From Giardia muris (lineage: Eukaryota > Fornicata > Diplomonadida > Hexamitidae), in NCBI GenBank assembly GCA_006247105.1, contig CM016926.1, positions 1,426,001 to 1,490,000 on the forward strand: DNA of 64,000 bases, in the 5' to 3' direction. The stretch's first letter is position 1; the number at the start of each line of letters is the position of its first letter. Positions 18,064 to 29,200 of this stretch are shown in pieces. The notes beneath the pieces are model-generated. The model was given only the letters and a program-made list of their open reading frames with translations, did not search any database and was not told the origin of the DNA. The translations under genes were made by a program, and so were the position numbers.

Positions 18064-20073
18064 ATGAATTGTTGTGCTCGTAAGCAGAAGGATAAGGAGA
18101 AGGCCGTCAAGAGCCAGGTCCAGGACGAGAAGTCGTTCGCCATCCTCGAGACGCCTCAGGATAAGGAGCAAGACCCGGTACGCGCAGAGCTCGGGTCCTA
18201 CGAAGACGCCCCCCTGCTCTCCGAAGAGGAGGAGGAAGAGGGAGAGCTCGAGTCTCCGCTTACAATCAGCGCCGTCCGGCGGAAGAAGGATCTCACTGGG
18301 GAGGACGAGTTGGAGACCGATAAGCCTGAAGAACCTCCTCAAGGACGAACCGAGGCTGAACTCACGGCCTGCGTTCAAGCCGTCTCTCGTGCCGCCCAAG
18401 AGGCCGTGGCGCAAATCGCCGCAGCGACGGAGCAAGCCACCCGGCATGTCAGCTATGTTGATCGCACCCTTAGCCCACAACCCTCGGATCTAGCAGTCTC
18501 GCTTTCGAATTCTCCTTCGGCATCCCCTCTTCCTCAACCACGGACATATACCATTTATACACGCGATCCGTGCGGAAAGGAGATCTATCCGACCGAGGAT
18601 GGCCGTGGCGAAGTCGCTATCATGTTTGAGGACGAGTATCGCTATGCCCTCGACGAATTCGGGAACGAGTACTACCCACGTGACCAAGATGGAAACGAAT
18701 ACTACTTGCATCGGACACTCAAGGATGGCAGTCCTGGAGATGAGTTTTACGCAATAGATAACGGTGGCGACCAGTACTACGCAAAGAAGAGTAATACCCT
18801 TGAGTACTACGCCCGGGCCGCAGACAAGACCGAGCTCTTTGCCGTGAACAGCAACGGCGACGAGGTCTATGTCCGTAACCTCGACGACATCGAGATCTAC
18901 CCGTACGATAAGGATGGGATGCCACGCTTCGCCCGCGATCGGGACGGGAATGAGATGTATGCGTATTCGATCGACACCTCACGCGAGATCTACCCCGTCG
19001 GGAAGTCTCGCGACCAGCTCTACGCTCGTGACGCTGCCGGACGCCAGCTCTACGCACGAGATGGGACCGAGAGCGACTACTACGCCCAAGACGCGCTTGG
19101 GTGCGGCTACTTTTGCCTGGACGAGATGGGCAAGCCGTACTACGCCCACGACGCCCAGGACAATGAGATATATCCGCGAGATAGTAGCCGCAACCTTGTA
19201 TTTCTGCGTCAGACGACTTCTGAAGGGGCAACAGAGGTTTATGCGCGGGCTGCTGATGGTGGGGAATATTATGGGAAAGGAGCCAATGGAGATGAGACCT
19301 ATGCTACAGACCCACGGGGGAACCAGGTCTATGCACGTACGGCAGAGGGATTGCAGCACTATGCCCAACTCGCGTCTGGGGCTGAGCGCTACGCCATCAC
19401 GGCTCAGGGCTACGAGTATTACTGTGTCACTGCTGCGAACGACGAGGCTTATGCTCTCGATGCCCAGGGTAACGAGTATCCCGCTGTCTGTCGCAACTGG
19501 TGCACTTGCCCACCCCCTGTTGGGAGCACAGACCAAAGCCTCATCAGTGGAGATACTCATGGGGGACAATTCCCAGTCTCGGCGACTCACATGCTCACAC
19601 CCCAGCGCCGTCGTAGCTCGACCCAGCTGACGATCCACAACGCCGCGACGACGCTACCACGGGAGGGCGTCCACCCATACGTCCGCCGCTATGCCCGCCT
19701 TGCTTCGGGCGAGTATGTGTATCCACGCACGCAATTCATGTCTCAGTTCGCGATCACCGACCCGAACTACTGTTCGCGGTGCACCTCGGGGCTGATGCGT
19801 ATTTCCTCAGATGCGATGAGCGGAGTCTGGTACTTGGCTGCTGACGGGAAGTGTCAATACCCACACCTCGAAGGCGTTGAGATCTATGGTTGTGATGTAG
19901 AAGGAAACGAGGTATATATCAAGGACCCTGACGGGAAGCAGCGCTATGCCTGCGGAGCCGATGGAATTGAGTTCTATGCGAGGAATGCTGAGGGTAAGGA
20001 ATACCCTGCTATCGACGCCAAAGGACTGCCTCACAGACCTTGCTCACGTTCCTTTAAGAGGCAGGGTAAGTGA
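18064..20073 (+). CDS. Decapeptide-repeat protein
   Basis: The ATG at 18064 follows TTCAAAAACAC; the open frame upstream has only a GTG. The 669-residue protein begins MNCCARKQKDKEK, and the paired Cys next to basic residues could be lipidated (inference). Residues about 20-150 are acidic and Ala-rich. From about residue 165 to 475 runs a tandem array of roughly 28 ten-residue units with consensus YARDADGNEY, each starting with an aromatic residue and usually holding Gly at position 7. A shorter block recurs from about 540 to 660. A few units carry insertions. Such regular Tyr/Gly repeats suggest a beta-solenoid or hairpin rod. I do not recognise the family. AGTGAAT overlaps the stop codon as a likely poly(A) signal. 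Confidence 0.85.
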   Translation: MNCCARKQKDKEKAVKSQVQDEKSFAILETPQDKEQDPVRAELGSYEDAPLLSEEEEEEGELESPLTISAVRRKKDLTGEDELETDKPEEPPQGRTEAELTACVQAVSRAAQEAVAQIAAATEQATRHVSYVDRTLSPQPSDLAVSLSNSPSASPLPQPRTYTIYTRDPCGKEIYPTEDGRGEVAIMFEDEYRYALDEFGNEYYPRDQDGNEYYLHRTLKDGSPGDEFYAIDNGGDQYYAKKSNTLEYYARAADKTELFAVNSNGDEVYVRNLDDIEIYPYDKDGMPRFARDRDGNEMYAYSIDTSREIYPVGKSRDQLYARDAAGRQLYARDGTESDYYAQDALGCGYFCLDEMGKPYYAHDAQDNEIYPRDSSRNLVFLRQTTSEGATEVYARAADGGEYYGKGANGDETYATDPRGNQVYARTAEGLQHYAQLASGAERYAITAQGYEYYCVTAANDEAYALDAQGNEYPAVCRNWCTCPPPVGSTDQSLISGDTHGGQFPVSATHMLTPQRRRSSTQLTIHNAATTLPREGVHPYVRRYARLASGEYVYPRTQFMSQFAITDPNYCSRCTSGLMRISSDAMSGVWYLAADGKCQYPHLEGVEIYGCDVEGNEVYIKDPDGKQRYACGADGIEFYARNAEGKEYPAIDAKGLPHRPCSRSFKRQGK

Positions 20074-20109
20074 ATTTAGAAGGGAACGCTCGGGGTAGTG
20101 ATCCTAATC

Positions 20110-20700
20110 ATGAGAATAGATGGGTTGGAAACGATAATGGATTGCACCGAGTATCTCGTCCCCGACTCCTACAATACCCGGAATATCCCACGAGCGGCGT
20201 TTGTTGAGGACATTGGAGCCTTCGTGGGGACCTTCGACGGGGACTGTGCAGCCTGCATTGCGTCCCTTCAGGAGACGCTGGGGAAGTACAACCTCATGCT
20301 CGACGCCCTCCGTAAGCAGCGGGACGGCCTTCGTGCGTCGACGGCAGAGCTGCGGGAGAATCTTGACGCCATCTCGCACCTTCAGGACCGCTTTGAGGAA
20401 GCCTCCGAGGTCGACGTCCGGTATGAGCTTGCAGCTGGAGTATACGCTCGGGCCCGCATCCCTCGAACGGATCGCATCTCCCTCTGGCTCGGGAGCGGTG
20501 TCATGGTGGAGTATCCTCCAGAAGAGGCTCGAGCACTTCTCTCGAAGAACCTTGCAGAGGCCGACGCAGCCATTACAGACCTCGAGCAGAACATCCAGTT
20601 CCTTAAGGAGCAGGCGACCACCACAGAGGTTTGTATCAGTCGCGTCTTCAATTGGGACGTTCAGAACCGCTCCCATGGGAGGTTACCAAGTGAATCTTAA
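20110..20700 (+). CDS. PFD3: Prefoldin subunit 3
   Basis: Prefoldin is a hexameric co-chaperone that passes nascent actin and tubulin to the CCT chaperonin; subunit 3 is one of its two alpha-type subunits. The 196-residue protein has the alpha layout: an N-terminal coiled coil (about 55-105), a beta-hairpin core (YARARIPRTDRISLWLGSG) and a C-terminal coil. It ends with the subunit-3 hallmark TTTEVCISRVFNWDVQNR. Length matches the family (about 190-200). The longest frame begins with GTG at 20098. I use the ATG at 20110; the ATG at 20137 (MDCTEYLVP) is an equally possible start. AGTGAAT lies inside the last codons, nine bases before the end. Confidence 0.92.
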   Translation: MRIDGLETIMDCTEYLVPDSYNTRNIPRAAFVEDIGAFVGTFDGDCAACIASLQETLGKYNLMLDALRKQRDGLRASTAELRENLDAISHLQDRFEEASEVDVRYELAAGVYARARIPRTDRISLWLGSGVMVEYPPEEARALLSKNLAEADAAITDLEQNIQFLKEQATTTEVCISRVFNWDVQNRSHGRLPSES

Positions 20701-20786
20701 TGATGGCCTCAGTCTCGAACTTAGGGATCAAAGAGCTATTTCGTCCATAATAGAAGAGGAGTTTGTATTCATAAGAGCGAATATAT

Positions 20787-23438
20787 TCACTTCGCCTTTG
20801 AAAGGAGCGCAACACATTCCTCCTGCCCAGCTTCGCGAGCGTAATCAATCGCGGCTTTCCCATCCTTGTCACAGATCGCGTTCTCGCACAGTAGTGCTTG
20901 GCAGATAGCCTTGTGACCGTTGCGGGCAGCAAGCATGAGTGCGGTTTGTCCCTGTGAGTTCTGCTTCCGAGCTTCAAGCTTAACAAGCGACTTGACGACC
21001 TTCAGAGAGCCCTGCTCCGCTGCAAACATGAGCGCGGTCATCCCCTCCGAATCCTGGATCCCCGCCTCAAGTTTGGCTAATGTTTTGGCTAATGCCGGAT
21101 TTGTGACGGACATCATCAGAGCGGTGCTTCCGTCGACTGGGTTCTGGACTCCGGCCTCAAGCTTCGCCAGCTTCTTGACTACTGGGACGCACGAACTCTT
21201 AACCCCGCACATCAATGCAGTCATTCCTTCTGCGTTCCGACTTTTCGCCTCCTTTCCAGCCAGCATGGGGAGGACTGACGCCTTTCCATGCGTCGCGGCC
21301 TCGATAAGTGCCGTGTTCCCATTGACCAGGGTCAAGCCACCCTCGTTATCGGCCAATTCCTTGACAACCTTGGCATGTCCGTAGCGTGCTGCATAGATTA
21401 AGGCCGTCTCCCCGTTCGTGTTCTGTTGGCGAAGCATGTCCGTCCCTTTCGCGTTCTTAACAGTCTTCAAGTCATTGTTCCGGGCAGCCGTCATTAGGCG
21501 CGTCATAGTGGCGTAGGTCTGCTCTTCTGGAACCATTGTGACATCAGGGCTTCCGAAGACCCGCGAACGCGTTGGGCTCGTTGTCATTAGGCCCGTTTCG
21601 ACGCGGTGCGGCGACATGGAACGCGAATGTGTTATCGAGTCGTGCTTTGCCAAGGCAGGAGTCATCAAGTCCTCGACAATCACCTCCTCGATCAGAGTCT
21701 GGTCCTCAGGTAGGGTGGACGTCGTATATTTCGTTGCATTCGCGTACCTCCCGGCAGGTCTTACGCTTCGAGTGGGAGGAGGAGACGAAGGTGACACAGC
21801 ATTTGTAACGACTGGAGAGACATCCCTCTTGATTTTTTCAAGCGTATCGTTCGGTTGAATCACCGTGTCATCCCCTGCATCGACCAGGACAATGCGTTGG
21901 ATAAGATCCGCCAAAGGCTGCCCAACATCTCCAGTATCCGGGAAGTAGGACTCCTCGGGGCCAGCCACAATCCGGTTTGCCGCCAGGGTCTCGAGCTTTG
22001 CGGTCTGGGCGCTAATGCGTGTATCAATCGCTCTCTCCCAGTTGAGGTTCAGAAGCCGAAGCTCCGAGTCGTCCTGGATAAGGTTCTCAAGCTCCGTCAT
22101 GATACGGATGATGTTGTCCTCATACTTCGAGAGCCCGAAAAGGCCCGCACGATTCCGCACCAGGACCTGGTCGAGCTGCTTCAGCTTGTCCTCGAGCTTC
22201 CGGCGATAAATCTCTGCGAGGCGCGCCCGCGTCCCACTTACACCCAGAGGAGTATTCTCGTCAAGAGAATCGCGACGGCTCGTCTGGTAACTCGGAGAGA
22301 AGGACGGTTGAGGAAGCTTGCTCCGATGCCCGCTTGTAGAGAGCTCACTCTCGGGGCCCATGGGTGTATCTGTAGTACTCAACGCAAATCCTGGAGTGGT
22401 CTGCGACAGACTCGGCCTGGTGCGAGTTTGCGTACGCGAGGCTGCTCGCGAGTTCGAGCGGGAGCTGGAACGTGGGATATGGAGCTCACCAGTCGTTGCA
22501 AGCGTTCCTCCACGATGAGGGTTTGCGTTCTCCGCGGCGATCTCATCGAACGTCCTGTTACGGCCTCCTAGCGGCTTCCATGGCCCCGCCTCCTTGCGGG
22601 CTAGAGCATCACGGGACACAGCGCTCGTTCGCCGAGCCACATCAGTACGATTGGCCCCATCGTGATCCGGAGTCGTCTTGCTAGCCTTTGAGCCCTCGAG
22701 GCGCTCGCGAAGACTATTCAGCCGCGTAAGAAGCTCATTGAGCTCATTGACCTGCACCTCAAGTTCAAGACGCCGCGCATCATCAGGACCCTCCTCGAGG
22801 TCTGACATGCGAGCATTGAGCAGCTTCATCTTCGCATCAGCCTCCTTCGACGCCATCTCGCGCAACTGGTCGCTTGTAAGGTGCGTAGATGCACTAATTT
22901 CATGCAGCAGCGCCTGCGTCGCCTTCGCGTCATAGGCCACCGCATACAAGGCTGCCAGCTTGAGGTCGATCTCGTACTTAGTCCCTCGATTCAGAAGGAG
23001 TGCACGAGCGGCGGCCACTGCATCGGCAGAGGCTGCGAGGACGAGAGGAGATCGGCCGCAGCCATCCGAATCATATCGTCCCTCTGGCATCAGGTGTTCG
23101 ACCGTTGCGCCAGCATTAGCCAGGGATGCAACCATCAGGGCTGACTGGCCCAAATGGTTCCTCTTAGAGCTCTCATACGGGAAGAGCAAGTCCACCCCCT
23201 GAATGTAATCGATGCGAGCGGCGATGTTGAGGGCGGTGTCGCCGTAGCTATCGACGAGCCCGTGCTCGTCCCGGGCGAGAAGCTGGATCATCTTTGCGTC
23301 GCGCTCTCGGATCGCCAGCATCAACGCGCTCTCCCCGTCATCATTGAGGGACCCCTTGTAGCGAGGCAGGTTGGCGGTCACGCTGGCGTGGCGGTGGTGC
23401 TTGATGGCCAGAAACCAATCGCTCTTCTTACTCAACAT
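20787..23438 (-). CDS. Ankyrin-repeat protein with central coiled coil (Protein 21.1 type)
   Basis: This 883-residue protein has two ankyrin blocks. Residues about 10-190 contain repeats such as GESALMLAIRERDAK and GQSALMVASLANAG. Residues about 645-883 hold seven further, cleaner repeats (GETALIYAARYGHAKVV to GQTALMLAARNGHKAI). Between them are a coiled coil (about 205-250), a long Ser/Thr/Arg-rich disordered region and a second helical segment (about 395-500). It is probably a scaffold. It is divergent from Rab28 and convergent with prefoldin 3. The ATG follows AAAAATTCTAGG. No kinase domain is attached, unlike the ankyrin-NEK gene further on. Confidence 0.88.
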   Translation of the reverse strand: MLSKKSDWFLAIKHHRHASVTANLPRYKGSLNDDGESALMLAIRERDAKMIQLLARDEHGLVDSYGDTALNIAARIDYIQGVDLLFPYESSKRNHLGQSALMVASLANAGATVEHLMPEGRYDSDGCGRSPLVLAASADAVAAARALLLNRGTKYEIDLKLAALYAVAYDAKATQALLHEISASTHLTSDQLREMASKEADAKMKLLNARMSDLEEGPDDARRLELEVQVNELNELLTRLNSLRERLEGSKASKTTPDHDGANRTDVARRTSAVSRDALARKEAGPWKPLGGRNRTFDEIAAENANPHRGGTLATTGELHIPRSSSRSNSRAASRTQTRTRPSLSQTTPGFALSTTDTPMGPESELSTSGHRSKLPQPSFSPSYQTSRRDSLDENTPLGVSGTRARLAEIYRRKLEDKLKQLDQVLVRNRAGLFGLSKYEDNIIRIMTELENLIQDDSELRLLNLNWERAIDTRISAQTAKLETLAANRIVAGPEESYFPDTGDVGQPLADLIQRIVLVDAGDDTVIQPNDTLEKIKRDVSPVVTNAVSPSSPPPTRSVRPAGRYANATKYTTSTLPEDQTLIEEVIVEDLMTPALAKHDSITHSRSMSPHRVETGLMTTSPTRSRVFGSPDVTMVPEEQTYATMTRLMTAARNNDLKTVKNAKGTDMLRQQNTNGETALIYAARYGHAKVVKELADNEGGLTLVNGNTALIEAATHGKASVLPMLAGKEAKSRNAEGMTALMCGVKSSCVPVVKKLAKLEAGVQNPVDGSTALMMSVTNPALAKTLAKLEAGIQDSEGMTALMFAAEQGSLKVVKSLVKLEARKQNSQGQTALMLAARNGHKAICQALLCENAICDKDGKAAIDYAREAGQEECVALLSKAK

Positions 23439-23653
23439 CCTAGAATTTTTGCTGTCCGAGGGATTTTGCGTACCGGACCCGCTCGAGATGGCGCACTCCA
23501 GGTCGAAGACGAGCCCGTCTGCGCGGGGAGGAGCCTTCCAGATGCGTATTCTGGCCCAAAAGCGCAGTCCGGAATTTTCGACCTGTGATGAGTGACTGCA
23601 GTCACCGTAGATCCATGGAGTGACAAGGGAGACGTGGGGTTATGGGATTTAAA

Positions 23654-24370
23654 ATGGCGACGCTTGGCCTGGATGTTCCTTCAGATGATGAATTGGATGG
23701 GCCGACGAGGGTATTCAAGGTGACCGTTGTAGGCGATGGTAGTGTAGGGAAAACCTCCATCTGTACGCGCTTCGCTCGCGAATACTTCCTTGATTCGTAC
23801 AAGCAGACGGTTGGGTTGGACTTCTTCACTAGGACCTTGCAGTTAGACGACGGGGAGCGGATCACCTTTCATCTCTATGATATCGGAGGCCAGTCGATAG
23901 GCTCGCGAATGCTTGGGACTTACATTGCCGGGTCTCATGCGTTGATCTTCGTGTACGATTTGACGAACCACGACTCCTTGGAGGACATCCTCGAGTGGTA
24001 CAAGACCCTGAAGGCGCTTGGGTGTACCGAGGGCGCCGTCATTTATCTGGTTGGGAATAAGACGGATCTAACCACGCTTCGGGCTGTTAGGGCGGCTCGC
24101 GGAAGCGCAATCGCAGAGGCCATCACGGCACAAGCACATTACCTCGTGTCGGCGCAAACCGGGGATCGGATAGGCGTCCTCTTCATCAGTCTTGCAGGCC
24201 TTCTTTGTGGAGTTGATGTCTCATCTCTAGCACTGGATCAACGCGACATCTCAAAGGTGGTGCTCCCGGAAAGGCCTTCGGGTCAGCCCGAGGACCTCTC
24301 GTCAACCGATACGACGCAGGCCGATAAGGCGGCAAAGCGCGTCAAAGGAGGAAGATGCGTGATCATCTAA
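23654..24370 (+). CDS. RAB28: Rab28-like small GTPase
   Basis: The 238-residue protein has the complete Ras-fold motifs: P-loop GDGSVGKTS, switch I with KQTVGLDFF, G3 as DIGGQ, NKTD for guanine and SAQ at the G5 position. The YKQT-GLDFF and DIGGQ versions (not DTAGQ) are hallmarks of Rab28, a divergent Rab that travels with the BBSome/IFT in cilia. The C-terminus CVII is a CaaX prenylation box, also Rab28-like rather than the double-Cys of ordinary Rabs. I prefer the ATG at 23654 (leader TTTAA) to the one at 23642. The body after residue 175 is longer than usual. A role in flagella is inferred from the family. Confidence 0.9.
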   Translation: MATLGLDVPSDDELDGPTRVFKVTVVGDGSVGKTSICTRFAREYFLDSYKQTVGLDFFTRTLQLDDGERITFHLYDIGGQSIGSRMLGTYIAGSHALIFVYDLTNHDSLEDILEWYKTLKALGCTEGAVIYLVGNKTDLTTLRAVRAARGSAIAEAITAQAHYLVSAQTGDRIGVLFISLAGLLCGVDVSSLALDQRDISKVVLPERPSGQPEDLSSTDTTQADKAAKRVKGGRCVII

Positions 24371-24445
24371 AGGGTAGGCCTCCATGTCTCGGCTCACTGC
24401 TCATTTACAAAGCATCCATCATATAAGTACAATACCCAGCCCTCG

Positions 24446-26092
24446 TCACCTCTCGCCAATGGCAGTAACCAGCAACGAGAAGATGGCCATCAGACAGCCG
24501 ATTCCGCACACGACGAACGCCGTGACCAACAGGGGAACCGAGTGGAAGCAGTTCGTGTGGATCGTCTTCTGCTTGTCCGCCGCGAAGACCTTCTTGCAGA
24601 TTTTCATTGAGCGGAGCTGCATAACCCCGATAAGGATGAGGATGGCAAAGCCCGTCAACCCGCCGAAGTCGATGATCGTCCCGAAGTCACGGACGACGAT
24701 CGATAGAACGAGGGCGGGGATGATGCTGAGGAGGTTAATAGGGATGACGACGTATAGCTTCTTCTGTAGCCGGAGCGGGAAGAAGGTGATGATGTTCGCG
24801 GCCAGGGTCATCGCGTTGTTCGGGACGGAGGCGAAGAGGTAGACTGGTGGGAGAATGAGGATTATGATGGAGATGGCCTTCGCATAGCCCTCCTGAGTAA
24901 GATTCTGGGTGTTCTGCGTGATCCATGTATCCCCCTTCCTCCCCGTCCAGTTCTTGAAGTTCAGAGTTGCGGGAGCCTGAGAGTATGGACCCAGGTACGT
25001 CCCGCAGAAGAAGAGGAATATAACCGTGATGAGTCCCGTGAATACGTACGTCAGATAGAGGGCAAGGTTGAGCCGTTTGTGATGCTCCCGCTTCACAGGC
25101 CGAATGATACCCGGGTATGCCTGGTGACACATCTGGCAAAAGATGATGGAGGACATTTGACCCCCAGTCGAGGCTAAAGCACTGACTCCAACCACCGGCT
25201 CCGTCCCGGGCACGATCGGAGTCACGCTCTTACGCCCGTCGTAACTGGTGAAGGTCGGAGACTGAACCCAGGCGACGGCCGTGAAGATGATGACTAATGC
25301 GAGAGCCACGAAGCGGCAGATAGTGAAGAAGGTCTGGACGATCTTCTGGCGGGCCAGGTCGACGAATATCAGGATACAAGACGTAACCATACAGATGCAT
25401 ACCCAAATGGCATAGGCCTGGACACAGTATTCCGGGTACCCAGGTTTCGAGGCGTTTTCGCACGACCAGCTTCCATCATTCGGGCCATTCTTCTTGTAGT
25501 CGGGGAGTAATGTGAATGGGACGACAGAGGCGAGGGACGAGCCAATGACACTTCCATAGCTCCAAAGTGCGGTGAACAGGTAGATGATGTTCATGATCTG
25601 GTAGACGTAGAAGCCCCCCTGCCCGAGATACATTTGTGCAAGCTCCGAGCCACGTAGCTCGATCTCCGTGGATATCTCATAATTAGGATCCGAGTATTGC
25701 CCTACCCCGAGCCCTGCATTCTCGGTCCGCATGATGTCCTGCGACTGGAGACTCGTCGATGTATTCATGCACGTCTCCCCGCCGTTCTTAACACCAGCAG
25801 ACTCGGAGTTCGGGAGAAGGACCCGGTCCCGAAGCTTCTCAGGCCCCCACCCCGCCCGCAACAGTGCAAAAGAGCGGGCAAGAAGGTCTGGGAAGCATAA
25901 GCCATAGGCAATAACAAGAAAACACGCCGCTGTGGTGGTGAGAAGGGTGACAACCACACTGACGTTGCCTGTCGTCTTCGAGAGTGAAAGACAGCCCGTC
26001 CCAATGATAAAGTTCAGCGCAACACCAACCATCACCGGCCAGGAATAGCAGGCCGTGGCCTGGGCCTCCTCTTTTCTCTTGCGGCAGGGCAT
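24446..26092 (-). CDS. Amino acid permease, AAAP (SLC36/38-type) family
   Basis: This 548-residue membrane protein has about eleven hydrophobic helices, the first beginning VMVGVALNFIIGTGCLS, a form of the family's helix-1 motif with Gly-Thr-Gly. A hydrophilic loop (about residues 80-150) lies after helix 2. AAAP transporters move amino acids, often with H+ or Na+. Giardia imports Arg, Ala and other amino acids and has several such genes; the substrate cannot be told here. The ATG follows CACAAAA directly. The short cytoplasmic N-terminus (MPCRKRKEEAQ) is basic. Convergent with Rab28 (75 bases). Confidence 0.88.
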   Translation of the reverse strand: MPCRKRKEEAQATACYSWPVMVGVALNFIIGTGCLSLSKTTGNVSVVVTLLTTTAACFLVIAYGLCFPDLLARSFALLRAGWGPEKLRDRVLLPNSESAGVKNGGETCMNTSTSLQSQDIMRTENAGLGVGQYSDPNYEISTEIELRGSELAQMYLGQGGFYVYQIMNIIYLFTALWSYGSVIGSSLASVVPFTLLPDYKKNGPNDGSWSCENASKPGYPEYCVQAYAIWVCICMVTSCILIFVDLARQKIVQTFFTICRFVALALVIIFTAVAWVQSPTFTSYDGRKSVTPIVPGTEPVVGVSALASTGGQMSSIIFCQMCHQAYPGIIRPVKREHHKRLNLALYLTYVFTGLITVIFLFFCGTYLGPYSQAPATLNFKNWTGRKGDTWITQNTQNLTQEGYAKAISIIILILPPVYLFASVPNNAMTLAANIITFFPLRLQKKLYVVIPINLLSIIPALVLSIVVRDFGTIIDFGGLTGFAILILIGVMQLRSMKICKKVFAADKQKTIHTNCFHSVPLLVTAFVVCGIGCLMAIFSLLVTAIGER

Positions 26093-26204
26093 TTTTTGTG
26101 CCGACTAGCAGACCATTCAAGACCGAGGCGAAGATAGAAGTGGGCTACGGGGACGATGCCCCCCAGTCTTGGGGACGCACACCTGGCGTCCCAGAAAAGA
26201 AGAA

Positions 26205-29200
26205 ATGCCGGCTACTAGCGCCGGACGTGCCCCGGGGCTATACATGGCGTGCGTAGATGTCTTCAAGCATCTCGGCGTCCCACAGACGAATATGCGGCGG
26301 AAGGGGACAGTTACCACGGTCGTCGACCCTCTCATCCGCCGCACTGTCCTTGTCGCCCACGGAGTCACCATCTCGGACAGTCATCTCTTTATCCCACCCA
26401 CCCCCAACAGCCACACTTTCTGCCATCCGGCCCCCTATGCTTACATTCAAGTGGCCCCTAGTCTGGGTGGCGAAGGGGGTGGTAGCCCTCTTCAGATGGC
26501 GTTGGTTTGTCAAGGTAATAATGGTACAGCTATCAAGCTCGTTCTCACTAACGTAGCATGTTCAGAACCCCGGGCCACTGCCTCCTTCATCACTATCCCC
26601 TTATCGCTCTCGGGGTGGACCACTATAGCTCTTGATCTCCCTGGGATCTTTGCCGCCGCTTATAACGGTGCAATAAGGTACTCCGGTGTCCTACAGTTTG
26701 AGGCCTCATCCCCCATTGCGGTTAAAGGAGTCTACCTCTGTAACAAGGCATACTCTCCTGCTGCCGCCCCAGAGGCGATTCAGATTCCTCCACCCCTTGA
26801 TAAGGCGACACACGTCACTACGTATAGTACGACCAAACCCGCACCCTTGATAGAGTATTATTCTTGGGTTGAGGTTGGCTTTCCTAATCACTCTCAAGGC
26901 TCACAACCTCATTCCTTACAGGCGTTGGTCCCAAAGGTGTGCCATCCGAATGATTATCTATTTATATCCCCTCAACCAGTACGGAGACGTCCCGTCACGG
27001 CAGACCGGAAACCTATCGTTTCTCAACCCAAAGTCATACGTAAGCGGCCAGTCTCTGCCACCCAAACGAAGAAGACTGCCGTTATAGCCCCTCCAAAGCC
27101 CGAATGTACTCCTGACCCCATACCAAGTGTAGCTGTCGATTCTGCAGGACCTCCCTCTGGCCATGACGATCGGGAATCCCCCTTACCGGGTGGAAGCTAT
27201 AATAATGCCATTCTTTCAATCTCCGACCCCCTACAGCGTAGTGAGCGCTGCAGATCGGCAGACTCCCCGATGAATATCCTTCTGAATGCCTTCCATACGG
27301 GGGCTCCCACCAACGTTCCAACCTCCGATCCACCACTCCTCAAGCCCGAAGTTGATCGTGATATCATTGTAAGCTCTCCTGAAAGGGTAACCAAGTCCAT
27401 AGATAATCCCTCACCTTCTCTACGTCTCGATGCGCTCACAACCGTTCCAAAGCCTACTTCAGACCTCCCCCTTCTTGGAGGAGCATATAGAACTCAAGCA
27501 CAAATACTTAGCGGACTTGATGCATCTCGGCTGAATGATAAGCTCTTCGTGAACCGGGCACCTCTCTCCTTCATGACCCGGCGTTCCGCCGTACAGATGA
27601 ACCTCACGCTAGGGTTTCAAGGCCATGGCCGAGTCGAGGTAGTTTCCTCGCCTAGCTCCGTACTTCCGGACCCATGCTTGCAAAATGACCCTCCAGATAC
27701 GACCGTCCTCGTTCACTACGCTTTGAGCGACAACCCCATGCATGTGGAGATGGCTGCATGTATGCTGCTGAATCTAGCACTCGATGCCCCTCTATTTGAT
27801 GTTGTTGAGGTACGCACCCTAGTTCCACCCGCTCTTAAAACACCTGAACGAACGCCTAGACCATCATCCGCCCCGGATAGGCAGATCCTCTATGCACCTA
27901 CGGTCTTAGATGGGACCGCAGTCCACAACTATGATGGCTTAGCACGTGATATTGCAGAAGCTGTCCTTGCTGAGCACGCTGGGACGTCGCCAAAGAAGTT
28001 GAAGATTCGTGGGGCCTCGCGCTCTTTTCAACAAGGTGCTGCACGTAGGGAACAGTTCCGCGATGAACAAGAGACAGATGCATGTCGGCCGCAAGCGCAC
28101 TGGTCACGTGTCGCCAAAGCATCGGACTTGGCCATTCTCCCCTTCTCGGGCCTCCACCCCGTCTATACTGGAAATCCCCTTCTCCTGGGCCTTCTCGCAG
28201 ATCATACGGACTCTGCGAGTCTATCTTTCTACGAGTGTGTGCAAGAACACAACGCGCAGTACTACATCGCTCCACTTATGGGTCAGTTTTTCCTATCATT
28301 GGACTACTGCATATTATCCTTGCGGGCAATGGCCATGCAGACGCTACAGTGCGAGGAATTACGCGCAAAAGATGGAAATGACGGCAAGAAGAGCATGTAT
28401 AAGTCCTCGGCTAGGTATAGGCATTCAGTTGGCAAGGGGGACGAGACCACCGATGATATGTTATTGACACCCACAGATCTATTGACGACCGCCTCGTACT
28501 TAGAGGAACTCACAGGGAACGCTATCAATCCCACACTTGCAGATCAGATCCTTGCCGGCCCCGTCCCGTCTTCGGGTCGTGTGGCACTTACAGTCACTGC
28601 TCGCTTCCAACCCTTTGTCGCCGTCTTCTTTGACCATTGCATGGGGCTGTTCGAGGTCATCCCATCTGCCTTGTGCGCACGTCTGAAAGGTTTGGCTCTC
28701 TATAGGGACATGCCATCGTTCCCTATTGCATTGCATGCGGCAGCCTTTTCTGACGATGGCTCGAAGCTCGTTTTGGTTGGAGCCAATACAACGGGGACGG
28801 CAACGGTTGCGGTCATCTTTGAGCTCGTCCATGCGATTGGAGTATCGACAGAATTCGTCTTTCTAGATCGGTACTACCTTGGGGAGCAGCTCCAAACATC
28901 TGCCGCGCCAGAGCCTGCAGTCTGTGTGGCATTCCAGCCCGGCTCTACCGAGCGCTTTGTCACCCTCTCTGCAACCCAGTTTCGAGGCTGGCGCGTGAAA
29001 TATGCCGGGGGCTCCGGGTTTCTACGTTGCATCGCGATTGATACGTACAGAGAGGAGGTCCAAAAGATCCTGGTCCAACGCTTGACAGACTTTGTCCAGA
29101 CATACATGGGGGAGCATATCATGCAGCCATCTGCCGCACCGAAGCAGTTGGTGGCGACTATCAAGCGTCTTATCCGGGCATATACTCGCGTTCGGTACAC

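Noticed and set aside
18719..19231. A 170-codon minus-strand frame rich in Arg/Ser/Gly
   Set aside because: It is the antisense of the decapeptide array; its regular composition only reflects the repeats.
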